Source: Ampelocalamus luodianensis (Eukaryota; Streptophyta; Magnoliopsida; Poales; Poaceae). Taken from it: DNA of 64,000 bases. Location: positions 22,027,408-22,091,407 of the forward strand of contig CM070632.1 in NCBI GenBank assembly GCA_036346255.1, in the 5' to 3' direction. The translations under genes and the position numbers were made by a program. This document shows positions 12,652 through 24,180 of this stretch, piece after piece. Each line of letters starts with the position of its first letter. The first letter of the stretch is position 1. Under the pieces are notes generated by a model. It did not search any database, was not told the DNA's origin, and worked only from the letters and a program-made list of their open reading frames with translations.

Positions 12652-13403
12652 TGATGTAAGTGTGGCCCGATCTTCCGATAGGTACTGATACGTCGATTGT
12701 GGAGAACATGACGTTGATGATCCGAAGGCTCCGACCCGAACAGATCGATCCCCTCACAATCACTACACCACTGCTCCGTTGGTTATCAACCATGCCGAAC
12801 GCGGTTGACCTCGCCAAGAAGGCTATCTCCTGCAAGCGAATCGAGAACACAAGCAAGAGAGTAGAAGATGCAATCTGTATTGCGAATAATAATTGAAGCA
12901 CACAAGTTGGGGTTCCTCAAACCGATGAACGCGAAATCGCAGCGTAATATTATATAAGAAAAACCAAGCAAAACTAAAGGGCGGCGGCTCCTATATGAGG
13001 AGGCGGCCAGGAGGTGGGAACCCTAGGCCAAGGTACTGTTCATGGTACTGTTCATGTATGAATAGTGCCCACGTGAACAGTACGGGCCTAGGGGAAGGCC
13101 GGTCAGTAAATGGACTAAGTCGTCCAACAGATGGGCCAAGTTGTCAGCCAATATATTACATAGCTTTTGGGCCAATAATTGGTGACGCAGCACCAATGGC
13201 ATGTAAACGTAGCACCATGGCATGTAGACGTAGCACCATGGCATGTGGACGACGCTCGGCTCGTATGAGTAGACAGGTCCAACTGGGGAATATGGCAGTG
13301 CGGTAGCCGAAAGTCCCATCGGAGAGGATGTGGTGGAAGTAGAAGATGTCGTGCAGCGGGTCAAAGAAGTGGTTGCATCCTTAGAGTTGATGTCCTCATC
13401 AGC
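12652..13403 (-). mobile_element. gypsy LTR plus 85 bp of upstream internal sequence
   Basis: 12652-13318 is the 5' LTR of the minus-strand element (TGATGTAAG edge next to the primer site). 13080-13403 is a direct repeat of 3777-4095. The repeat continues about 85 bp past the likely LTR edge into the pol C-terminal remnant (DDEDINSKDATT). The LTR is therefore preceded, on the minus strand, by the end of another internal region. That is expected if two elements once shared one LTR. Homology stops abruptly at about 13403. Confidence 0.65.
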
Positions 13404-14100
13404 TGAGGTGGTGCACAGCAACGGTGGCGAGATGATAGAGAGGAGCGTCGCTTGCAACGGCACAGCGGCGGTACCACGTCAGCGAGCCAACGGAGAGGGG
13501 CGTCGTGGAATGTGGATGGAACAAGAGCCGAAGCAGCGAGGCGTAGTGGTGGTGGTGGCATAGAGCAACGACATCACGAGTGGCGAATCGCGATTATGTT
13601 CTGCGGCGTGGTCTATGCCGCCGATTTGATTGGGCATCACCGCTCGGATCTGGTGCATCTAATCACTTCACGGTGATTCCTTAATCTCTTTGGCCTTCCC
13701 TATTTAAGTCTAATAATCTTCAAATAATCTCCAAAGTTCATTCAGAGTAGGTTAATTTGTCTTTGTAGTTTGAATATTAAAAATGCTAGATGGCATAGTT
13801 CCCAGAACCCCACTTTAGAAACAATTGATGAATATAAAACTTTAGACATTAGAAATAGTATTTGTTAATGCAACGGACTCGACAAATTGGTTATAATCAT
13901 CTTCACAAACAACATGGAAATGATGTAAGGAGCTTTCATGATGCATTGTTTAAGAAGTATGGTTGGAAACAATTTGGCTTAATGCATTTTAATTTAGTGT
14001 ACTACAACTCTATAAGCATGGTGTCATCATGCGTAAATCTTCACCATTGCATTTTAGTGATGGTTCACTCCATTCTAGCTTAGATTTAATCCTGGGTCCG
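13404..14100. other. unassigned intergenic DNA
   Basis: 13404-13690 is moderately GC-rich and 13690-14100 is AT-rich. I recognise no gene, repeat boundary or RNA here. Confidence 0.4.
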
Positions 14101-14690
14101 CCACTTTCTCCACATGTCATAATATTTACAAATGTTTGATTCGTAAGCACTTCCAAAAAAAAGATAATCCTTAACGGTTATTAGTTTTCTTGACGGACCC
14201 GCAAATCGAACGTCATAGTTTAAAACTTTCTTGTCGGAAACAATAAATCTGTCAAGAAAAATAAATTTTACTAACAGATACCGCAGAACTGATCACAATT
14301 TTTTTGTTAGACTGATACAAACCACCAGGTTAAACTTTCTTGATAGTACCACAGAACCATCGGCAAAATTATTTTTCCTAACCGCATCCTCTCCTACACG
14401 GTCACGCACATCCCCACCCTCTGCCCTGCGGTTGCTTTGAACCACACTTAACCGTCGTCGTGCCACGAGCTCGCCGCCTCTTGCTTCCCCACGATGCCCC
14501 CCCATGAGCACCATCTTCACGCCAGCCGGTAGACGTCCTCAATCTGCTGGTAGACGTCGGCCGGATCAAACGGACATGGCTTCACGTCATTGGTGCATGT
14601 GACGATCTGCAACGTAACACCTTTGGTGACAACTATGGCTTAAGGACCATTACCCGACAAAGCCTTGCTTTGTCGAGTAATGACTCTAAT
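14100..14690. mobile_element. CACTA-like subterminal fragment carrying a captured gene piece
   Basis: Repeated short motifs of the type CTTTCTTG(T/A)... and CTGTCAAGAAA occur in both orientations at 14180-14350. A near-perfect hairpin sits at 14650-14686, with arms CATTACCCGACAAAG and CTTTGTCGAGTAATG. GACAAAG/CTTTGTCGAG motifs are typical subterminal repeats of grass CACTA elements. No CACTA terminus is visible, so the element limits are unknown. The captured piece is described separately. Confidence 0.35.
14384..14625 (-). pseudogene. DUF1262 gene fragment, rearranged
   Basis: 14384-14510 matches the C-terminal coding region of the DUF1262 gene at 29325-29470, including CCGCATCCTCTCC, CCCCACCCTCTGCCC and GAGCTCGCCGCTTCTTGC-like blocks. 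14535-14620 matches its middle (29855-29920, CTGCTGGTAGACGTC). The DNA between those two segments in the gene is missing, so this is a deleted, non-functional copy. It lies about 12 kb from the array and is more diverged than the array copies. It sits beside CACTA-like motifs and was probably captured by a transposon. Confidence 0.65.
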
Positions 14691-15960
14691 CAAAGTGATG
14701 TAACAGAGAAATAGTTAGGGACTAGCTACACATACGCACCTGACAGCCTTAAGGCTACAGTTACAACGGGGTTCGCCTCGCCATTTACCTAGTCCACCGG
14801 CTAGTTCGTCACTTCTAAACAAGGAGATTAATAGCAAGGGTGAGTACGAGTGTACTCAACAAGTATTTAATAAAACAATGCAAATCATGCACGACTAACG
14901 CCATAATCAATGAGCCCTACTGAAAACTCAACCTTTTTATACAGAATAAAGTTTTAGTGAAAAAAGTATGTTATATTAAAAAATTCTACTAATCACCCAT
15001 TTCGTGGGTTCGAGCCAACGAAAGGCTCCCGTAACCTTCAATCCTAAAGGCTGATGTGAATTCACGTTTTCTTTGCATTGACATATCACTTTACCCTCAA
15101 TTATCCCAACCGTTCCTGCCATTTGATTTCTGTGTTCATTTAACACGTGGCTAGGTTGAAATAGTAAGCTTTTCATCATGTCAGTACCTAATACCCCCAC
15201 CTAGCTAGGTTTCTCCAAACTATTGTAGTCAAGTAGCACCCGCTACTCCACCAGCACAATATAGACCTACTGGGGCGATATGCACAATATAGACCTATTG
15301 GGGCGATATGCAATACCCAACTCTCTAGGCCGGAATCCCTCTACGCTAAAACAAGAAACAAAATAAATAGTACATTCCCATGTGGCTGCATTGTTACTTA
15401 ACAGGGATAGTAAGCCCAGCCCATCTTAACGGGTCCATGGTCGACACGAGTATTACGTCTCACTAACACGAGTGAGTGTAGTTTCGTTCTTAAATAGTAT
15501 CTGTATGTAGAGAGCCCCTCACTCACCATCGGACCAAGCCAGGGCACCCTCTACCCACCTAGTAATCTTTTGTGGCCAGCTGCTCCATCAACTAGCCACT
15601 GGACATATGTACCGCAGTCAACATCCACACATCTTATTTTATTAGAAAACAATTTATGCAGTTAGATAATATTTATCGCATATGAAAATAATTTATACAA
15701 AATTATGACTACCGAAATGATCAAGGACAACTTGCGTGAGTGTCCAAGGTCAAGCTTGACGTCGGCTATTGTTTTCGGATGCTCTTCTCGTTTCCTGTAG
15801 TTTGGCATGCTTGCCGGGCTGAGTTGAAATAAATTTTAGGAATAAAATGAATGAACGGATTAGTGTGGCCAATCCTATGGTCAAATACATTAGTTATCTG
15901 AAGAATGCATCCATTATATTTATTAAAGTTCAATTTCACATATTGTCTTTCTTCGGTTTA
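14690..15960. other. AT-rich DNA resembling old gypsy LTR sequence
   Basis: The stretch GAGTACGAGTGTACTCAACA at about 14841 resembles a phrase in the LTRs here (TGAGTACTACCGTACTCAACA at 58382 and 63870). This suggests an eroded LTR. No ends or target duplication were found, and there is no gene. Confidence 0.3.
15254..15309. repeat. 28-bp tandem duplication
   Basis: Two adjacent copies of a unit starting GCACAATATAGACCTA and ending GGGGCGATAT differ at one base. Confidence 0.9.
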
Positions 15961-17517
15961 GTTTGATCCCACAACCCATTTTCTCTCATTAGATGGAGTT
16001 TACCCACGCGCCGCGGAATGATCGATCGTCCCACCTCTCTTCTTAGATGTGCCAGATGGTCATCCGCGAGCCGCCTCATCAAAAACCGCCACGAACTCAC
16101 TCTTGTCCCAGAAACCAAACTGTCAGTGGCTTCATCCTCCCATGTCTTTTGGTATTTTGCAATCGTTCCCACTGTCTCACCCCTTCTCTCTTTCTATCTC
16201 CATCCAAGAGATGTAACTACTTGCTGCAAGAAGGTAGTGACACCGCATCAAGAAGGCATGAGGACGAGGGTCCACCCGTGCTACTTGTCCAGTCCGGTGG
16301 CAGCTGAGGGGTCTTAGACATACTAGCGAAGAGGCGGAGGCTTGGTCTAATGTTGATGTCCATACTAGCTGATGTAGAGGCGTTCGCCGGGTCACCGGTC
16401 CACCTGGCCAATGCTATGCTCACATACATGCCCATTAACCCTGGTTTCTTCATATTGCAAGAACCAAGAAATAGATAGTTGTCGTGGTGGAAGTTCTCGT
16501 GGAGGTGTTGTCTGGATGTGCATGCAGGTGCGTGAGATTCATGGAGCTAGGGCAGAGCAAGGTGGTGCTTGCGAGGGCATCCCCGCGGTGAATCGTTGTT
16601 CGAGCCAAGGGATGGTCATATGTCACGCACTGGGATTTGTAGCGCTGCGCGGAGATTGGCAACCTCGGCATCTTCTAACTTCTTGGCACGATAAGAACGA
16701 TTGGTACAAGAATCAATCGTGTTTGTTCTTTGCGTTGTGCATTGGCGATCATGTTGATCAAGCTCAGATCCAGTTCGACTTAGATTTGGAGGTGGGCACT
16801 CGGATCTGGATGGTCATTTCTATGTTTTTTTGTTCATGATGTACGAGTGTGCTGATGCATGGATGAATCTTTATTTGTTTAGGTTGATTTAGTGCTAATA
16901 CCTCCTCAACACCGGCCAGGATGATGTAGACCATGGCAATGGTATTACGACCCCAAGCCGAGGGATTTAGCTGTCCGGGTCATCATCTCCAGCACTGAGG
17001 CCCACCTCGATGTCTTCATCAGCACCAACCACCTCACCACGCTCCTCGCCAAGCATCTCTGCCTCGGTTGAGGAACATGGGCAATGTGGTGGGCTCCTCC
17101 TCTGAAGATGAGGAGGCCCAGAAGTAGAAACCCAAGGGTAGGGTGCTAGTGGCGCCCGAAACGGTGGTGTTCGCAGAGGTGCTTGGACGCACGCTAAGTG
17201 ACCGACCGCTGCTGTCGGCGAGGCGATTCTTCCGACGCCTAGCGTGGAACCGCGCAATGCACGTTAGTCCTCATAGTGTCCTCTTCCATCTAACATTGTT
17301 TAGTCTTAGTGCATTGCTCCCTTGTTAGTGTGGGGAATATGAAAGCATCAGACATTGATGAAGTGATTCATGTGTTTTTGTTAGATATATTTTATGCAAC
17401 TTGACAAGCCAATTGAGTTCAAAATTTATGAGTGGAATCCCAGTGGACTTCTTACAAGAATTGAGGCAAGAAAGAACCTACTTTCTTTCATTCTCGCTCT
17501 CTTTAAAATCATCAACA
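15960..17517. other. unassigned DNA left of the CACTA element
   Basis: This is mixed composition. Frames up to about 140 aa (16411-16839 plus) and GC-rich frames at 16970-17330 overlap on both strands and match no family I recognise. I do not call a gene. Confidence 0.35.
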
Positions 17518-17724
17518 CACTACAACAAGAACACCCATACACCAACGGATAGCTAGCAACTGAACTAATGACCATTGCAAATGGGCTTATGGGCTGTGTT
17601 GATCGATTCCACCTCTCCCACATCTGAGTCAAGAGGAAAAGGCATTGATCCCACCCCACCCCCTTAACTTCCTCCCTAATATTCCATTTAACTCAGCCCT
17701 AAATAATCCGACGCTCCGGTAGCG

Positions 17725-17976
17725 ATGGTGGCTCTTTCCTATTCCCCATTTCTTTCCTTTCTCCTTCAGCTTCTTCAGCCGAAAGGAGCTCTATGGCGCC
17801 TCCTCCCCTTGCTTCACGGCTCGACCGTGCCTAGCCGCCGGCTCCCTGGGTTCGCCCCCAGCCACCGCCTACTCCCTGTCACCCTCGCATCCCCTCCTCG
17901 GTGCGCCTTCCCCTCCGGCTTGCTCCCTCGGCTCGGCCCAGCCCCATGGCACTGCCACCTCTCGCCTCCACCCTGA
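17725..17976 (+). CDS. hypothetical short ORF upstream of the PGRL1 fragment
   Basis: This is an 83-codon frame from ATG 17725 (MVALSYSPFLSFLLQLL), rich in Leu, Pro, Ser and Arg. It could be a first exon with a transit-peptide-like N-terminus feeding the PGRL1 exon at 18280. It could equally be a second captured GC-rich fragment. I do not recognise it as the PGRL1 transit peptide, and no splice donor near 17976 is convincing. Confidence 0.2.
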   Translation: MVALSYSPFLSFLLQLLQPKGALWRLLPLLHGSTVPSRRLPGFAPSHRLLPVTLASPPRCAFPSGLLPRLGPAPWHCHLSPPP

Positions 17977-18279
17977 CGCGTTAGCCTGGCCTTCCTCCGG
18001 CTCGGCTACCAAGCGCCGCCTACCTTTGTTGCCCCCCTGGCCTGGCTCGTTGGCCCCTTCTCCCTCTATTGCTCACCTGCGCCCTCGCCCCTGTGTGTTG
18101 GCCGCGCTCACCATCTCCACCATGTGCCATGCGCTTCTCCTCCTCCGCCCTCGCGCCACTGATCAGCAAGGTCGACCTCCACTGCACTACACGCATGCCA
18201 CCTATTCAGTTTAACTACCCACCCACCAACTTTGGTTATAAGTTGCCTTGATTTGGCGCATCGATCGCATGCAGGCCAG

Positions 18280-20085
18280 GTTCAACAAGATCAGGATGAT
18301 ATGGTTGACAGCAACGTCCTCCCCTACTACAGCATTAGCAAGAAGGAGAAGAAGACGCTCGGAGATATGGAGCAGGAGTTGCTGCAAGCCTTGCAGGTAA
18401 GTATTACCTACTACTTATATACTATATTACTATAAACTAGCTACTTCTTTAATCACTTATATATTCGATCTGTTGCTCTTCCTAAGCACATCTTGACTTG
18501 ACACACTGCATGTTGCTATATTAACTTTGCTTCAATCAATATATCAGTCCTTCTACTACAACTACAAGGCCATCATGTCCAATGAGGAGTTTGACAACCT
18601 CAAGGAAGAGCTCATGTGGGACGGAAGCAGTGTCATCATGCTAAGTATGTTTGTTTGTAGATCACCCAAGCAAAAAACAAAAATAAAAATGCTAACTATT
18701 GTTTGATTCAAATCCCCATTTTTTTTTTTGTTGTTGGTGGTGTTTTCAGGCTCTGATGAGCAAAAGCTGTTGGAAGCATCAATGGCCTACGCGTCCGGGA
18801 ATCCCATCATGTCTGATGCTGAATTTGACGAGTTGAAACTCAGACTAAAGGTTGGGCCCTGCTTCCATGCTATTCTGATTTCTGAATAACACAAATCACA
18901 TGTTACAGATAATGCAGTTAAAAGCTTGAAGCTACACACACTGTACTCGTAAATAACATACATTTTGTGATGGCCATTTTTTTAATTGAGTTTTCTTTGC
19001 TTACCTTTGCTAGAAAGACGGAAGTGACATTGTGACGGAAGGTCCCAGGTGCAGTCTACGGAGTCAAAAGGTAAATACTGATACAACAAAGATACATAAA
19101 TATCATTCTACTGTCAGCATCCGTTTAATTACTCTAATTAGAGTTCTTTTGGTTTGTTTGGATGGCTATGCAACTCATTGAAATATGCGATTTTTATTTG
19201 TTTACCTATTTATTTTTCTCTTAATCATTCTATGTTTTGACAACTAAGGCACTTTGACTAATTAATGATAACTCTTTAGTTTTAGTGGGAAAAATGAAAT
19301 GCATCTAGTAGTACTATTACTATAAAAATAAATGCATATCTGTTTTGGTTTTCCTACCTGCTTTAAGGTTGTTGCTGAGTTAAACGTCTCATTGGATTTT
19401 TTACAGTATTTCCTCTCTCCTCTATATTAAACCAGGAATACCAAGGATAGTGAGGTGCCTCTTTTGGTCTCTTACTAATCGAGTGGTTGCAACTTGGAAT
19501 TATTTCTGTGACCACTCTTATCCTCATGGAAGAGGAAGAATAAAAGTGAAGGCACGCAGAATTTCTTTTGGAAAGTCTACACTACCAGATTATATCTTAT
19601 GCATGCTTTTTACCAATTCAATTTATAAAAATGACGCCAATATGATAGCCTCTCTTGACAAAATATATGAACAAAGCCACCTTCCATGCAACAAGCTATG
19701 AAAACAAGTAACAATGATGCTGCACTTTTTCACAATTTTGATAATTCATAATTGGTGAAAAAACTACCACTTTGTGGAAGTATTCTGACCATGTATGCTA
19801 CATGGCATGGGTGTACAGTGACTTGTCCATTGACTACTAAAAGATGTTTCTGCTAAATGTTTTAGCAACTACTGTTGCTCTAGGACTGTGAGTTCATTCT
19901 CACTCTTGGACCCTTAGTATACCTATTTTTTTACTGTTAGTATACTTTTTAGTTTACTGTTCAAGTTGGATTTAAACTGATTGTAATGATGCCTTATTTT
20001 TTATGAATATCTAACTTTGATTTATTTCACATTTAGGTTCTTCTTCATTGATGAGTTGACTGGCTTTGAGATCAATGTGTTTCAG
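18280..20085 (+). pseudogene. PGRL1: PGR5-like protein 1 (PGRL1) gene fragment, captured
   Basis: PGRL1 is a thylakoid protein that works with PGR5 in cyclic electron flow around photosystem I. Four exons read in phase with consensus splice sites. They are 18280-18396 (VDSNVLPYYSISKKEKKT, MEQELLQALQ), 18548-18644 (IMSNEEFDNLKEELMWDGSS), 18750-18850 (EQKLLEASMAYASGNPIMSD) and 19014-19070 (KDGSDIVTEGPRCSLRSQK). A fifth piece, 20038-20085, reads FFFIDELTGFEINVFQ. Between 19070 and 20037 the exon for the first transmembrane helix is absent. Everything after VFQ is also missing, including the second membrane segment and the Cys-rich C-terminus. No clear transit peptide was found upstream; 17725-17976 is open but unlike PGRL1. 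The fragment cannot make a functional protein. It lies wholly inside the CACTA element. Confidence 0.9.
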
Positions 20086-20694
20086 ATCAGTATTTATCAA
20101 TTTAAGTGCCTTATCTGAACTTGGAATTACTTGTTCATGCACTCGGAAGGGGGGCCATAAAACTGGCTACATTGGAGTGTAGTGTATGGAAATAATATTA
20201 TTTTCCAACTAAGGTTTAAGGACTTAATTAGGCCATAGTTATTCTGATCTAGTAGGAACAAACTAATCAGTTGGTGTTTAACTTCTTTAGTAATGATATT
20301 CTTTTCCTTATACTCTTTCTGTTTGGTATATCACTGTCTGTTTATTCTCTTGTTCGATACTTGAAAATATTGATATTCCAGACTGAAAGGATCGATTGAT
20401 GATTTCAGACATTAGGATATTTGCTTGGGAGACGAGGAAGGACAATAAATGAAGTAAAATTGATAGAAAGATATATAATTTTACATTCTAAAACTAGATG
20501 ATGTATGTAGTGGTGTATTGGCAAATTCAAGTTGTACTTATGAATGATGCAAATAATGTATTATGAGATTTTTCTCTAATAATTTTTTCTGAGTTATTTT
20601 CTCTATGCAATGGAATAATTGTTTTAGGTAACTTCTTATTGTGAATTATTAAATTGGAACATTTTGAAGTACCAAAATATCCCGGGTTGAAAAT

Positions 20695-20960
20695 AATAAA
20701 GCATGTTGCAACGCTTATATTTTTCAAATAAAACAATTTAATCATTTGCCTATAGAAGGTACCAACGCATAAAAGTATTGCTAGAACGTTATATATGTAT
20801 TGCAAGGTAGCAACGCTTCTTCCTGTATGTTACCAACGCTTAAATATATGTTGTGATAGACCCTTGCAACAGCAGTAATAGCAATGCATAGACAATGTGT
20901 TGGTATAGATCGTTACAACGCTTATATGGACTTTTAGCAACATATGTATGCGTTGGTAAA
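20695..20960. repeat. CACTA subterminal repeats
   Basis: Six or more degenerate copies of (A/G)CAACGCTTATAT occur in direct and inverted orientation near 20705, 20760, 20808, 20832, 20917 and 20950. Such arrays bind transposase in characterised CACTA elements; that role is inferred here. Confidence 0.75.
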
Positions 20961-21168
20961 GGGGTGTTCCTGTTGTAGTGAACAGTGGTAGACTTGTGGT
21001 GTTTCAGTTCAAGTCTAGCATTCGTTTTGACTTCATTTCAAGGCTAATCACAAAATTGAGCTCATGAACATGATAAATACGTTCACAGACTTGGAAAACA
21101 ATGAAAGGAATTTTTTGTCTAAAAAAAGAAAGGAATTCATTGATTAATGATTTACGTCCTTCATCTGC

Positions 21169-21530
21169 GAGTTTTGCCTAAATGGCACTGTTGGCGGCGC
21201 TTTACGTATAGCCGTTCACGCGTCGTATTGCAAAAATGACACCACAGACGAGCTGACGGCTAACACGTGTCCAAAATCATGCATCTGGCACCCGGATTCA
21301 ACCTCCATAGCTCGTCTAGCTCCTGGATCTCACTCCTCTAGCCACGTGGCCGCTGTCACTCTCTCCGCGCACAGACAAGCCTTGTCTGTGTGCCCGACGC
21401 CCAGCGTGCCCTTGTCCGCTCTCCCCTGCCCTAGACGCACCACCTTTCTCGCTGCCGCTTGCCCATAGCTCGGGCGTGCCCTTGTCTGGTCGCCCCTGGC
21501 CTAGATGCGCCACCTGGCCGCTTGTCCGGT
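21169..21530 (+). repeat. left terminal inverted repeat
   Basis: Pairs with about 24690-25015. The best-conserved blocks are GCCTAAATGG at the edge and CACAGACAAGCCTTGTCTGTG-like sequence at about 21370, itself a short palindrome. Confidence 0.6.
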
Positions 21531-22197
21531 TACCACCGAGCGATGCCCGCGCCGGTCGACTAGGGCGTTACGACCTAGTAGGTGAGTGCGGTCAGCCCAC
21601 TCGGTGCACAGCGTGTAGGACGTCGTCTCTCGACCGACCGCAGCTCATGTTCATTATTATATTCTTCGACTCCGTGAAAATGTACTTCATAGTGCTCAGA
21701 AGTCCTAGTACGGTGTTCTCTGGGTTGCAAATGACAGTCTCAAATGTGCTTGCGATCTGCTGCAACCGCTCGAACTGAAATGACTGACAACACTTGTTAA
21801 GTAACAAATAGTAGAAATATCATCAATGAAACGAGGAATGATTGTTAGTGTTTTACGGTGTCATCATGCCGCGAACGAGTGACAGAGCCTCTCCTGGTGC
21901 ATCACTTGCTCCGAACGCTCTGGTGGACGATGGGTGAGTCTGGTGCATGACCGTGGTACGTACCACTTGATGTACGATCGTATGTCCGTACGTCATACGA
22001 TCGCTGCTCTGGTAGGACCTCATGTGCACTATCTCTGTCCAAGCCGTAACCCACTCATGCTGGACTGCTGGCTAGTCCTCAGCATGTCAGCCCGCCCTCG
22101 ATTGCCTGCATTCGAAAAGGATTGATGTTAGAACAACGGATGTAGGTATGAAGTGTAAACACTATTCGGATGGAGTTGGACTCACAAGTGGACGGCT

Positions 22198-23390
22198 CGC
22201 TACAAGATCCTGCCGTCGGGAGGAGGCACAAGATGGTACAAATTGAATTGTCGCATTACGTGTTGTGGTGCGTAAGGTTCCACCATATGGGTAAACACCA
22301 GGTGGCAGGTCGTTGCCGATAATTCGACGCCTTGCGTGCATTGCACAGACAGTCCATGTGGCGCTACCATGTTGACGAAATTTGGGCTCCATGGAGCCCA
22401 TATAATATCGTTGTCGTACAACGACTCGAAGTCGTTGTGGAACAACGAGTAGCACCTCACCGATCTATCCCTGGTCTAGCATAACTAGGCAGCAGTCCAC
22501 CAGTAGCCCATAGTGGGCTCGTCTATTCGGTCGTGCAATTCAGGGTACGAGTGCACTGCTTTTCCGAAGGAGGGCCATCTAATAGGGAAGTGCTCCCAAC
22601 TCCATAGCTATAGGAGCACGTAGCAAACGGTAAGAACCGGTTTTACACCGGTGTCGCACTGTAAAGCATCACACAACCCCCTATATGTGGCACAAAGGAC
22701 GGTTGATCCCCAACTGTACTGAGGCATCGTCTCAGCCTCTACGTCAGCCAAAGACTCGGTGATGCGGACGAAGCTGGGGTATACCCGATTGCCCTCTGTG
22801 GTGGGAAACAAGACCGAACCCAAGAGATGAAGAAGGTAAGCGACGTGGTTCGTTCTAACAACCTCGTCAGGTGCATCCACCGGGTATTGAATGAAATTCC
22901 TTAGCCATATTCGAGGGACACCACGGGCGCTGTCCGGGACATGTATGCTGAACCGATGCCCCAACTGGGCCTTCTAGTCCATCGGCGGATGGCCTGGAAC
23001 AAGTGGCTCACCCCTGATCGAAAGACCGATCAAGAATGAGATATCCTGGAGAGTGATCGTCATATCACCCCATTGAAAGTGAAAGGTGTGCATCTCGGGT
23101 CTCCACCTGTCAATAAGTGCCGACATCAGACTGTCGCCCAAGTTGAAGTAGCGTCCGACCGAGAGTAGCCTTGCAAAGGGCAACAAGATCGTGTCTCGAA
23201 GGATTGAGATGTATCTAGCGTCGAGCTGCCTGTAATGCCTCTCGGACCGAAGCACGAGAGGTGGAGGGCCATCTGCGTCCCTGGTGATCCACAACTTGCA
23301 CCGGTGATGCTCGTCGTAGAAGGGTTCCAATAGCTCCGTTAGAGGCATAGCCTCGTCGTAGAAGGGTTCCAGTAGCTCCGTTAGAGGCAT
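22198..23390 (-). pseudogene. plant mobile domain (PMD, aminotransferase-like) protein, nonsense-mutated
   Basis: Reading leftward from ATG 23390, one frame runs with family-typical motifs: LLPFARLLSVGRYFNL, LIDRWRPEMHTFHF, GDMTITLQDISFLIGLSI, then WLRNF, AYLLHLLGSVLFPTT, ESLADVEAETMPQYSWGS and LCATYRGLCDAL. The C-terminal part reads HVMRQFNLYH at about 22235. A TAG at 22972-22974 replaces an expected Trp (GHPPMD stop KAQLGHRF). A second TAG near 22608 falls where LLQLW is expected. Two further stops lie near 22480-22500. Apart from these, the frame is continuous, so the damage is mostly point mutation. PMD proteins (PF10536) occur in plant transposons and in the MAIL1/MAIN nuclear proteins. 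Here the element context favours a transposon cargo gene. Confidence 0.8.
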
Positions 23391-23393
23391 AGC
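23310..23393 (-). repeat. 42-bp in-frame tandem duplication at the PMD start
   Basis: Two copies, 23310-23351 and 23352-23393, encode a 14-residue unit (MPLTELLEPFYDEA) twice at the N-terminus. Either Met could be the original start. Confidence 0.9.
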
Positions 23394-23400
23394 TTGTAAG

Positions 23401-24180
23401 AGATGAAAGACAAAGATTATTAGTTAATAAATTAATAATGACGATGATTTACTAGAAATTAAAAATTATGACTAAATACAGACAACAAATTAGTATACAT
23501 TAATTAACTACGACTAAATTAATTATGACTAATTAAGTACAACCAATTAATTAATCCTTAATTAATTTTGACAAAATAATTACGACTAATTAAGTATGAC
23601 TAAATCAATACAAGTAATTAAATACCACTAAATTAATTAAGAATTAATTACCACAAATGAATTACAAATAAAGAATTATAACTTAATAATGACAACTAGA
23701 TTATTTACGATGAATTAAATACCACTAAATTAATTATGACTAATAATTACTAGAGATTAATTATAAATAAATAATTACGACTTAATAAGGCTAATAAATA
23801 AATTATGACTCAATAAGGCACCTAAATTAATTACGACAGACTAACCACGACTAAATTAATTATGACTAATTAAGTATGACTAATTAATTAAGACTTAATT
23901 AACTATGATTGATTAATTACAACTAATTAATTAACTAACACTAACTAGTTATGACAAATTAATTCGTAACTAATTAACTATGATATGAATAAATATGTAA
24001 GATTAATTTAACTACGACTACTTAATTACGACCTAATTAATCGCAACTAATTGACTAACAGAAATTTAATTAGTCTAAATGATAACGACTAAATTAATTA
24101 TGCCTAAATGATAATGACTAAATTAATTACGCCTAAACAACTATAACTAATTAACCATGACTAATTAACTAACTACAGTT
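23401..24180. repeat. AT-rich degenerate tandem repeat
   Basis: About 780 bp is built from imperfect copies of ACTAATTAATTA(C/T)GACTAA-like units, with no coding frame. It lies between the PMD gene start and the right TIR of the Mutator-like element. Confidence 0.8.

Larger units (their letters stand above)
17518..20980 (+). mobile_element. CACTA (En/Spm) DNA transposon carrying PGRL1 exons
   Basis: The left end is CACTACAACAAGAACACCC. The right end is the inverted form GGGGTGTTCCTGTTGTAGTG, giving terminal inverted repeats of about 20 bp. The 4-bp string AACA occurs directly outside both ends; CACTA elements normally make a 3-bp duplication. Subterminal repeats of ACCAACGCTTA type fill the right 300 bp (20695-20960). 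An ACCAACGG copy follows the left end. The element is 3463 bp with no transposase motif, so it is non-autonomous. Its centre holds fragments of a PGRL1 gene with introns, so genomic DNA rather than cDNA was captured. Confidence 0.88.

Noticed and set aside
16411..16839. 142-codon plus-strand ORF
   Set aside because: No domain, overlapping minus frames, and it lies in a scrambled region next to transposons.
17725..17976. Treating this frame as the PGRL1 transit peptide
   Set aside because: No recognisable similarity to the PGRL1 N-terminus and no convincing splice donor; listed only as a weak hypothetical ORF.
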